Program-made: the position numbers and the translations under genes | DNA from: an uncultured Mycoplasmatota bacterium | Lineage (GTDB): Bacteria > Bacillota_I > Bacilli_A > RF39 > UBA660 | Length of the DNA stretch: 17,921 nucleotides | NCBI GenBank assembly: GCA_900554615.1 | Contig: USIB01000023.1 | Coordinates: 1 to 17,921, forward strand | Reading direction: 5' to 3' | The notes under the pieces: model-generated | Databases searched by the model: none | What the model saw: only the letters and a program-made list of their open reading frames with translations | What the model was told of the DNA's origin: nothing | Shown here: in pieces, positions 8,163-14,559 of the stretch | How positions within the stretch are numbered: position 1 is the first letter of the stretch | How the letters are laid out: every line of letters starts with the position of its first letter

Positions 8163-8927
8163 TTATTCACCTCCTATCGTATCCAAAATATTAAGTATTT
8201 TCTCCCTATATTCCATATCAGGATTAATATTAGAAAGAATCATTCCCTTAACAATTAATTTAACAGAATCAGAATAATTAATACCTTTACTCATCAAATA
8301 GAATAAATCATCTTCATTAATACTACCAATAGTAGAACTATGAATAGCAGTAACATCATCTTCACTAATAAACATATTAGGATTAACCCTGTTAGCGGAC
8401 TCTCCAAGAGAAACAATCTTAGTACTTTGATTTAAGTAGCAGTTCTTAATACCATTATCAACATAACTGTTTATATCAAAATAATTAGAACTATTCTCCT
8501 TAGCAATAACCCTATTAAAAATATCACTACTAGTATCCTTATCCAAATGATGAATATCAATCTTATAAAAATTATCATTATCACAAATACAAGAAAAATT
8601 ATACTTAACATTTGCTCCTTTTTTATTAAGATTAATAATAGAATAATCATTACATTTATTATTACTATAAAACTTACTTAATATTAAAGAAGAATTATTA
8701 CCTAGTTCATAATTAATGTTAAAAGAAACATTTTCATTAGAAGAATACTCAAATAAATGAATACATTTATTATCACAAATATTTATAGAAATATCGATGT
8801 CACGAGAAGCAATATATTCAATAAAATAATTACCATTTTCCTTAAAAATAATAGAGTTATCATAAGTAGTAACATCATCACTAATAAAAGGAATAATTCT
8901 ATTATTAACTACTTTTATTTTATTCAT
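8163..8927 (-). CDS. sufD: SufB/SufD-family Fe-S scaffold protein, short SufD-like form
   Basis: 254 residues, much shorter than typical SufD (about 430) or SufB (about 465). The C-terminal signature is clear: VNPNMFISEDDVTAIHSSTI at 181-200, then EDDLFYLMSKGI. It aligns with SufD motifs (ADDV.A.HGATVG..DEE.LFYL), and His196 occupies the conserved histidine. The N-terminal half is a shortened, Asn/Ile-rich beta-helix with little identifiable sequence. Family role: with SufC it forms the ATP-driven platform where clusters are built. The start overlaps the sufC end by 8 nt with GGGGA upstream. No sufB follows in this operon, so this protein may act as a minimal homodimeric scaffold or pair with a SufB encoded elsewhere. 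Calling it SufD rather than SufB rests on the HSSTIG segment and is moderately sure. Confidence 0.85.
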   Translation of the reverse strand: MNKIKVVNNRIIPFISDDVTTYDNSIIFKENGNYFIEYIASRDIDISINICDNKCIHLFEYSSNENVSFNINYELGNNSSLILSKFYSNNKCNDYSIINLNKKGANVKYNFSCICDNDNFYKIDIHHLDKDTSSDIFNRVIAKENSSNYFDINSYVDNGIKNCYLNQSTKIVSLGESANRVNPNMFISEDDVTAIHSSTIGSINEDDLFYLMSKGINYSDSVKLIVKGMILSNINPDMEYREKILNILDTIGGE

Positions 8928-9690
8928 AATTATCCCCTTTAGTTATAACATTTTCCTTATTTAAGTATTTATTATATCCATTTTTTTCAATATCAAAAGC
9001 TAAAGAATAATCGCCAGTTTTAATAATTCTACCATTACTCATAATGTGAACAAAATCAGGATTTAAATATTCAAGTATTTTTGGGTGATGGGTAATAATA
9101 AGGATAGAAGTTTTTTCATTTTCCTCTTTATATTTTTTAATATTTTCACTAACAATTGCCAAACTATCAACATCAAGACCAGAATCAAGTTCATCTAAAA
9201 TAATAAGTTTGGGATTAAGAAGTTTAATTTGTAATACTTCATTCTTTTTCTTTTCACCACCAGAAAATCCAACATTAAGACTTCTGTGAATTAACTCCTT
9301 ATTCATAGATAACTCTTCTGCACCCTTTTCACATTTTAAAATAAAATCATATAACCCAATTCTTTTATTAGTAATGCTCCCGATAGCGGTCCTTAAAAAA
9401 TCTTGATTGCTAATGCCTTCAATTTCCATTGGATATTGCATAGCAAGAAAAATACCCTTTTTTGCTCTTTCATCAGTAGATAAAACATTAAGATTATCTC
9501 CATCAAAGAACATATCACCATTAAGAACTTTATAATTAGAGTCACCCATAATAACTCTTGATAAAGTAGATTTACCAACGCCATTGGGACCCATAATAAC
9601 ATGAACTTCACCATCGTTAATAATTAAATTAAAATCTTTTAAAATGTTCTTTCCATCCGCAGATACTTCTAAGTTATTAATTTTAAGCAT
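8920..9690 (-). CDS. sufC: SufC, ABC-type ATPase of Fe-S cluster assembly
   Basis: 256 residues, the usual length for SufC. Walker A GPNGVGKST at 34-42; Q-loop Gln85 (LAMQYP); a SufC-type ABC signature FSGGEKKKNE at 142-151; Walker B LIILDELDSGLD at 162-173; H-loop His201 (ITHHP). FSGGEKKK in place of LSGGQ, and ELDSGLD in place of EPT/S, are diagnostic of SufC. It is a soluble ATPase that drives conformational change in SufB/D. It is the first gene of sufCDSU: GAGGG lies 5 nt before the ATG and a promoter lies at 9712-9740. Confidence 0.97.
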   Translation of the reverse strand: MLKINNLEVSADGKNILKDFNLIINDGEVHVIMGPNGVGKSTLSRVIMGDSNYKVLNGDMFFDGDNLNVLSTDERAKKGIFLAMQYPMEIEGISNQDFLRTAIGSITNKRIGLYDFILKCEKGAEELSMNKELIHRSLNVGFSGGEKKKNEVLQIKLLNPKLIILDELDSGLDVDSLAIVSENIKKYKEENEKTSILIITHHPKILEYLNPDFVHIMSNGRIIKTGDYSLAFDIEKNGYNKYLNKENVITKGDNYE

Positions 9691-9711
9691 AATATCCCTC
9701 TTTTCCTTTTA

Positions 9712-9740
9712 ATTATACCACTTTTATTAATATTTGAAAA
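9712..9740 (-). promoter_or_regulatory. Promoter of the suf operon
   Basis: Minus-strand TATAAT (9717-9712) with a 17-nt spacer and TTTTCA (9740-9735), which matches 4 of 6 bases of the -35 consensus. The expected start near 9705 leaves a leader of about 15 nt carrying only the ribosome site. No room remains for a riboswitch, and no iron-regulator box was recognised. Confidence 0.6.
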
Positions 9741-9756
9741 TAACAATATAAATAAA

Positions 9757-9783
9757 AGAAGTATAAACTTTACTTATACTTCT
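9757..9783 (-). terminator. rpoD terminator
   Basis: A 10-bp perfect stem, AGAAGTATAA with TTATACTTCT (9757-9766 and 9774-9783), followed on the minus strand by TTTTATTTATATT. The first arm overlaps the rpoD stop codon. Confidence 0.8.
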
Positions 9784-11389
9784 ATTTAATATCATCTAAA
9801 AAATCTTTAAGTACTCTTGAACGAGTAGGATGTCTAAGTTTTCTAAGTGCTTTAGACTCGATTTGTCTAATTCTTTCCCTAGTAACACCAAAAGTTTGAC
9901 CAACCTCTTCAAGAGTTTTTTGATATCCAGTATCAAAACCAAATCTAAGTCTAAGAACTTCTTGTTCGCGGTGAGTAAGAAAGCAAAAACATTGTTCAAA
10001 AGCCTCTCTAAGTTGCTTGTTACTTAAATTACTTTCAGCATCATTCTCTTTATCAGGAATAAAATCCAATAATATTGAATCCTCATCTTCTCCAACTGGA
10101 GTTTCCAAAGAAACAATTTCAAGAAGTAGTTTTTCATAATCTCTTACTTTTTCTACACTGATACCTAAAGAAGTAGCAATCTCTTCTTCTGAAGGCTCTT
10201 TATTAAGGGTATTAGCAAGGTCTCTTTTCATAGCCTTATATTTCTTTAATGCCTCAAATAAATGAACAGGATATCTAATAGTTCTAGACTGATCTGCTAT
10301 TGCTCTAGTAATAGCCTGTCTAATCCACCAAGTAGCATAAGTAGAAAACTTATATCCTTTATCGATTTCAAACTTTTTAACTGCTTTCATAAGACCCATA
10401 TTTCCTTCTTGAACTAAATCTAAGAAGGGAAGACCATGGTTAATATATCTTTTAGCAATAGAAATAGTAAGTCTCAAGTTACAATTATATATATATTCCC
10501 TAGTTTTAGCATAAAGAATAATATCATCAAATTGTTTATTAAGAAATGCCATATCATATGAGTCTCCATCTAAAGAAACATCAGTATCCCTTAAAACATC
10601 GTCTTTATTAGGAACAATAATATTAACTTTCTCTCTACCATTAAGAGAATCCCATAACTTAATATAATTACTAATAACTTTCTTATCATTAACACCAAGA
10701 GTATTAGAAGTTTTAGCAAGTTTTTTCTTTAATTCATAACTATCAATAGACCTAATAACTTTTCCAATATCTTCAAAGACAAAATTAACATCCTTATCAA
10801 AAGACGCGATAGTAATTTCTTCTTTTAAACTATTAAGCAAAGAAAAATATTTCTTTTCATCCTCATAAGTAAGTAGAGGATATCTAGAAAAATCAGCCAT
10901 ATATAATCTAATAAGGTCATCAGTATTAGCAAAGTCAGTAGCGGCCTCTTTTTCTAAGAAGTCCTCATCAGTAACAATAACTTCTTCTTCGATAGCAGAA
11001 TAAAAGAATCTATACTTATTCTTAATCTTTTTATCATTCTTGTAGAAGGCAAGTAATTCCTTAAAATACTTATTAATTATATCACTACCATATTTATCAA
11101 TTAATAAGAAGTAATCATCAGTCTTCTTATCTTTATCATTTTTTTCCGAATCCAACCCTTGCTTGTCATAAGTCTTATCAATCTTTTCCAAATCAAAAGA
11201 AATAAAAATAGGATAATAAGTTTTAAGTAATACATTTTTTTCTTTGTTATCAGCACTATAATATAGACTAAAGAAAGTAGATAAAATATCAGTAATATCA
11301 TATTTTCTTAATAAATTTTGATAACTATTATAATCAAAGTTTTTAATATTTTTTACTTCTTCAAGTATTTTCTTATTTATATTATTCAT
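9782..11389 (-). CDS. rpoD: Primary sigma factor (RpoD/SigA type) with large N-terminal and NCR regions
   Basis: Directs RNA polymerase to housekeeping promoters. Region 1.2 is near 156-187 (DDLIRLYMADFSRYPLL); region 2 near 295-378 with NLRLTISIAKRY, DLVQEGNMGLMKAV and the -10-reading segment YATWWIRQAITRAIADQSRT at 351-370; region 3 near 379-450; region 4 near 460-530 with the -35-reading helix GVTRERIRQIESKALRKLRH. The match to SigA is close, which argues against an alternative sigma. At 535 residues it is much longer than B. subtilis SigA (about 370). The extra length lies in residues 1-150, which are Lys/Asp-rich and resemble no motif I know, and in about 105 residues between regions 1.2 and 2. 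GGAGGT lies 5 nt before the ATG. It is monocistronic, with its own promoter and terminator; no dnaG is adjacent. Confidence 0.95.
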   Translation of the reverse strand: MNNINKKILEEVKNIKNFDYNSYQNLLRKYDITDILSTFFSLYYSADNKEKNVLLKTYYPIFISFDLEKIDKTYDKQGLDSEKNDKDKKTDDYFLLIDKYGSDIINKYFKELLAFYKNDKKIKNKYRFFYSAIEEEVIVTDEDFLEKEAATDFANTDDLIRLYMADFSRYPLLTYEDEKKYFSLLNSLKEEITIASFDKDVNFVFEDIGKVIRSIDSYELKKKLAKTSNTLGVNDKKVISNYIKLWDSLNGREKVNIIVPNKDDVLRDTDVSLDGDSYDMAFLNKQFDDIILYAKTREYIYNCNLRLTISIAKRYINHGLPFLDLVQEGNMGLMKAVKKFEIDKGYKFSTYATWWIRQAITRAIADQSRTIRYPVHLFEALKKYKAMKRDLANTLNKEPSEEEIATSLGISVEKVRDYEKLLLEIVSLETPVGEDEDSILLDFIPDKENDAESNLSNKQLREAFEQCFCFLTHREQEVLRLRFGFDTGYQKTLEEVGQTFGVTRERIRQIESKALRKLRHPTRSRVLKDFLDDIK

Positions 11390-11430
11390 AAAAACCTCCT
11401 TTGAATAAAATCGTTTCTAATTGAATTACT

Positions 11431-11459
11431 ATTATAGCACCCAAATAAAAAAAAGTCAA
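11431..11459 (-). promoter_or_regulatory. Near-consensus sigma-A promoter of rpoD
   Basis: Minus-strand TTGACT (11459-11454), an exact 17-nt spacer, and TATAAT (11436-11431): 11 of 12 consensus positions. The start would be near 11424, with a leader of about 35 nt. The spacer is the T-tract of the upstream nrnA terminator, so the two signals share DNA. Confidence 0.85.
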
Positions 11460-11485
11460 ACAAAATATTTAACTACATTTGTTTG
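11446..11485 (-). terminator. Terminator of ackA-nrnA
   Basis: CAAACAAA with TTTGTTTG (11457-11464 and 11478-11485) forms an 8-bp AT-rich stem. In the minus-strand RNA it is followed by AC and then eight T (11453-11446). The first arm lies inside the final codons of nrnA. The stem is weak but the U-run is the longest after any hairpin here. Confidence 0.7.
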
Positions 11486-12426
11486 TACTTTTTAGTAATA
11501 TCATCTAAATCATTAATTAGATTATCAGCATCATTCCAAGATTTAAGTTTAACACCAGAAGCATACTTATGACCACCACCACCATATTTAGTAGCAATAT
11601 CATTAATATAAGGGCCAACCGACCTAATATTTGCTCTAATTAAACCGCTCTTAACATCTTCCGATAAAAATACCCATACAATAATCTCATTAACAAACTT
11701 TAAATCATTAATCATGTTGCCAGCAGCAGCACTATCGACACCATATTCTTTCATCAATTTATCAGTAAGTTTAATATAAGCAACACCATTATCAGTCAAA
11801 GTAAGATTCTGATAAATATATCCTTCAAATCTAACCTCTGTAATAGGTCTTTGATATAAATAACTATAAAGTTTAGTGAAATCAATATTAGTATCATTAA
11901 GAAGTTTAGTAACAAGTCTAAAAGTAGTAGGAGAAGTATAATCATGTAAAAATCTATCAGTATCTCCAACAATACCTAAAAATAACTTTTCAGCAGACTC
12001 CTTATCAATTTTAATCTTATTAGCATTAGCAAACTCGAGAATAAGTTGACTGCTGCTGCAGGCCTTATCATCGATAACCTCAATATTAGCATACTTATCA
12101 ATAATAGGATGATGGTCAATCTTGATAACATATTCAAAATTATTAATATTTGCCCCATCAATTCTCTTGATATCAGGAGTATCTAAAACAATACATAAAG
12201 CCTTGTTAGTATTAATATCATCAATTTTATCTTGACTACCAAAGAACTTGAATCTGCTAGCGGGATTTCCTACAGCATAAACTTTCTTATCAGGAAATAA
12301 ATCCAAAATAATACTCTTTAAAGCAAACTGTGAGCCGAGAGCGTCAGGGTCTGCACCAATATGCCTAGCAATAACAATAATATTATATTCCTTAATTTTT
12401 TTATATATTTGTTTATATATATTCAT
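11473..12426 (-). CDS. nrnA: DHH/DHHA1 phosphoesterase, NrnA-type nanoRNase/pAp phosphatase
   Basis: 317 residues, matching NrnA (about 313). Family role: cytosolic removal of very short RNA oligomers and dephosphorylation of 3'-phosphoadenosine 5'-phosphate. The DHH domain carries Mn-binding motifs: RHIGADPDALGS at 21-32, Asp82 (LDTPDIKRI), DHH at 104-106 (KIDHHP) and Asp155 (VGDTDRF, usually DTGRF). The DHHA1 domain ends with the substrate-binding GGGGHKYASG at 282-291. The start lies 7 nt after the ackA stop with AGAGG between, so the two are co-transcribed. A c-di-AMP/pApA-active relative is possible within this family, but the length lacks the PAS/GGDEF part of GdpP. Confidence 0.93.
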   Translation of the reverse strand: MNIYKQIYKKIKEYNIIVIARHIGADPDALGSQFALKSIILDLFPDKKVYAVGNPASRFKFFGSQDKIDDINTNKALCIVLDTPDIKRIDGANINNFEYVIKIDHHPIIDKYANIEVIDDKACSSSQLILEFANANKIKIDKESAEKLFLGIVGDTDRFLHDYTSPTTFRLVTKLLNDTNIDFTKLYSYLYQRPITEVRFEGYIYQNLTLTDNGVAYIKLTDKLMKEYGVDSAAAGNMINDLKFVNEIIVWVFLSEDVKSGLIRANIRSVGPYINDIATKYGGGGHKYASGVKLKSWNDADNLINDLDDITKKYKQM

Positions 12427-12433
12427 AAAGCCT

Positions 12434-13612
12434 CTATTTAATCAAATTATAAGTATCTCTAGCAATCATTACTTCCTCATCAGTAGGAACGATATAGCAA
12501 GGAATCTTAGAGCTTTCTTTAGTAATAAGTCTAAACTCACCACGAACATCATTAGCCTCTTCATCTAAAACAATGCCAAGAGGAGAAAGTTCATCAATGA
12601 TTTGTTTTCTAGTCATAATAGAGTTCTCTCCAATGCCACCAGCAAAACAAATAGCATCAACTTCTTTTAACTCACACCATAACTTAGCAATATATCCAAC
12701 TGCTCTATTAACAAATAATTTTTGAGCAAGAATACATCTCTCATTACCCTCTTTAATACCATCTTCGATATCTCTAGAATCACTACTTACACCTGATACA
12801 CCAAGTAAACCACTTTGTTTATTTAGAACATTAACAATTTCTTCAAAACTCATACCAGTCTCTTTCATAAGATAAGGAATCATAAAAGTATCAACATCTC
12901 CACATCTAGTACCCATAACAAGACCAGAATTAGTAGAAAATCCTAAACTAGTATCAAAGCATTTACCCTCTTTAATAGCAAAAATACTACTACCATTACC
13001 TAAATGACAAGTAATTAAGTTAACATCCTCTTTACCTAATTCCTTTTTCATAAACTCAGTTAAATATTCGTGGCTAATACCATGAAAACCATATTTTCTT
13101 GCACCATACTTCTCAGTCCATTCATAAGGAATAGCATAAGTATAAGATTCCTTAGGCATAGATTGTGGGAAACCAGTATCAAATACAGCCACATTAGGAG
13201 CCTCAGGAATATATTCCTTAAAAGCCTCAATACCCATCACATTAGCAGGATTGTGAAGAGGAGCAAGATGAGCAAGTTCACGAATAGTATTAGTAACAAC
13301 ATCATCTACAACTAAACTATTAGCATACTTACTACCACCATGAACAACTCTATGTCCAACACCTTTAATTTCACTAAGACTCTTAACAACATTAAAATTA
13401 ATTAACTCTTCAGTTAATATTCTAACAGCGTCTTCGTGACTATTTAAGCTAGCCTCCTTCTTAATTTTTTCTCCATTAATTTTGATAGTATAAAAACTAC
13501 CATCAATACCAATTCTTTCAAATACTCCACTGATAAGAACTTTTTCACTAGGCATATCAAACCCAGTAAACTTTAAAGAAGAACTACCAGCATTAATTGA
13601 TAATATAATCAT
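12434..13612 (-). CDS. ackA: Acetate kinase
   Basis: Transfers phosphate between acetyl-phosphate and ADP, giving ATP and acetate at the end of fermentation. 392 residues, close to the family norm of about 400. Visible: Asn7 in INAGSSSLKF; GHRVVHGG at 86-93 (Arg88); LAPLHNP at 116-122 (His120); Asp145 (FDTGF); GFHGISH at 175-181 (His177); HLGNGSS at 203-209; TRCGD at 235-239 (Arg236); FAGGIGEN at 323-330; and TDEEVMIARDT near the end with the catalytic-site Glu. The usual MGLTPLEG reads LGFSTNSG, and IDP after TRSGD reads VDT; these are departures next to the acetate pocket. GAGGTG lies 5 nt before the ATG. It leads the ackA-nrnA operon. No pta lies beside it. Confidence 0.97.
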   Translation of the reverse strand: MIILSINAGSSSLKFTGFDMPSEKVLISGVFERIGIDGSFYTIKINGEKIKKEASLNSHEDAVRILTEELINFNVVKSLSEIKGVGHRVVHGGSKYANSLVVDDVVTNTIRELAHLAPLHNPANVMGIEAFKEYIPEAPNVAVFDTGFPQSMPKESYTYAIPYEWTEKYGARKYGFHGISHEYLTEFMKKELGKEDVNLITCHLGNGSSIFAIKEGKCFDTSLGFSTNSGLVMGTRCGDVDTFMIPYLMKETGMSFEEIVNVLNKQSGLLGVSGVSSDSRDIEDGIKEGNERCILAQKLFVNRAVGYIAKLWCELKEVDAICFAGGIGENSIMTRKQIIDELSPLGIVLDEEANDVRGEFRLITKESSKIPCYIVPTDEEVMIARDTYNLIK

Positions 13613-13635
13613 TAAAACACCTCTTTCCTCTTAGT

Positions 13636-13664
13636 ATTATATCAGATTTTTTTCTATTTAGGAA
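13636..13664 (-). promoter_or_regulatory. Extended -10 promoter of ackA-nrnA
   Basis: Minus-strand TGATATAAT (13644-13636) is a perfect extended -10 element. At 17-nt spacing the -35 position reads only TTCCTA (13664-13659), which the TG motif would compensate. The predicted start is near 13629, leaving a short leader with the ribosome site. The hairpins at 13712-13770 lie upstream of it. Confidence 0.65.
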
Positions 13665-13711
13665 GAAAAAAATAAATATAAGTAAGAAAAATAAATAAAA
13701 ACATTATGAAT

Positions 13712-13770
13712 CCCCCTAAGCCTAAGGTCTTTGGGGGTTATTTAGAGCCAAAACAATTTGTCTCTAAATA
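13712..13770 (-). repeat. Pair of tandem hairpins, same family as the array at 4410-4500
   Basis: 13712-13737 is a CCCCCTAAG with CTTTGGGGG stem with one T-T mismatch and the loop CCTAAGGT on the plus strand, identical to two loops at 4410-4465. 13739-13770 is a perfect 9-bp stem, TATTTAGAG with CTCTAAATA, with a 14-nt loop, matching the third hairpin there (TTTAGAG..CTCTAAA). The order on the minus strand is also the same: the long-loop hairpin first, then the ACCTTAGG-loop hairpin. They lie between the truncated zinc-ribbon gene and the ackA promoter; no strong T-tract follows directly. Confidence 0.75.
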
Positions 13771-13812
13771 AAACAATTTTGGTAAAAAAGTAAGCAATAT
13801 ATATTTATGAAA

Positions 13813-13837
13813 AGTAGATTACTAATAATAATCTACT
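13813..13837 (-). terminator. Hairpin terminator after the zinc-ribbon remnant
   Basis: A perfect 9-bp stem, AGTAGATTA with TAATCTACT (13813-13821 and 13829-13837), with a 7-nt loop. On the minus strand it is followed by TTTTCATAAATATAT. It lies 8 nt behind the stop of the remnant gene. Confidence 0.65.
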
Positions 13838-13845
13838 CTAAAATA

Positions 13846-14367
13846 CTATTTTAATTTATTACCACAATTGGTACAGAAGTTACCGCCGTCGGTAGCAGTT
13901 CCACAATTAGGACAGAACTTAGGATATTCTTTTGTTACACTTGCTACATTATCACTAACTTTATTATCTACATTCTCTTTCTTTTCAAATAAAGACCCAG
14001 GATTAGGAATCTCTCTATCAACTTTTTCTTCTTCCTTAGAAATGTTAGAATTAACAGCACCCATCATTGTAGCACCAGCATTACTAGCCATATTCATACC
14101 CATCATTCCAAGCATAGCACCACTACTATTACTACTAGCCTTACCAAGAGCGTCAGCGGTTGCTTCTGCCATAAGGCTAGACTGAAGTCTACCATCAGAT
14201 AAAATAGTAGCATCATCAATCTTAGATACTCTCTTCATAGATTCATCAGTAAGATTAATATCAGCAATTGCAACATCAGCAATCTTAATACCATACTTCT
14301 CATTTAAGTCACTATCCAAAATAGGAATATCAGTATCATAAATACCAATATCACCAAGTAGTATGTT
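13846..14367 (-). pseudogene. 5'-truncated remnant of an SPFH/YdjL-like zinc-ribbon protein
   Basis: The frame is open from just after a TAG at 14368-14370 to the stop at 13846, 173 codons. It encodes the end of an SPFH-type domain (YGIKIADVAIADINLTDES), a Met/Gly/Ala-rich low-complexity stretch, and a C-terminal zinc ribbon with two CxxC pairs (FCPNCG and FCTNCG). This is the C-terminal architecture of the SPFH/virion-core-like proteins common in Bacillota, which usually run to about 330-400 residues; the N-terminal SPFH core is missing. There is no in-frame ATG near the front. The only start-like codon is a TTG at 14317-14319 with no ribosome site. It could still be translated from a non-standard start, but a decayed gene is more likely. 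Confidence 0.65.
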
Positions 14368-14436
14368 CTATTTCTACTTAATTATATAAAATGCTATTTT
14401 AAATCAAATCAATTATCTACAAATAAATATGCTTTT

Positions 14437-14465
14437 AGTATAATAAAAAACTACCAAAAACAAAA
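14437..14465 (-). promoter_or_regulatory. Weak promoter-like sequence upstream of the zinc-ribbon remnant
   Basis: Minus-strand TATACT (14442-14437) with TTTTGT (14465-14460) at 17-nt spacing. It may be the old promoter of the intact SPFH gene, left behind when the 5' coding part was lost. In AT-rich DNA such matches are common. Confidence 0.3.
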
Positions 14466-14490
14466 TAAATTATTTTTAAACTTTCAAGGT

Positions 14491-14526
14491 TAAAAATAAC
14501 CATCTAAGACCAAAAGGCTTAGATGG
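14491..14526 (-). terminator. Terminator of the hydA-guanine deaminase-pyrophosphatase operon
   Basis: A perfect 9-bp stem, CCATCTAAG with CTTAGATGG (14500-14508 and 14518-14526), capped by ACCAAAAGG on the plus strand. On the minus strand TTATTTTTAA follows. The cap has the ACC..GG pattern of the arrays at 4410-4500 and 13712-13770, but in the opposite orientation. Confidence 0.8.
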
Positions 14527-14559
14527 CTAAATAAATAACTATATAAAATTACAATAAAA

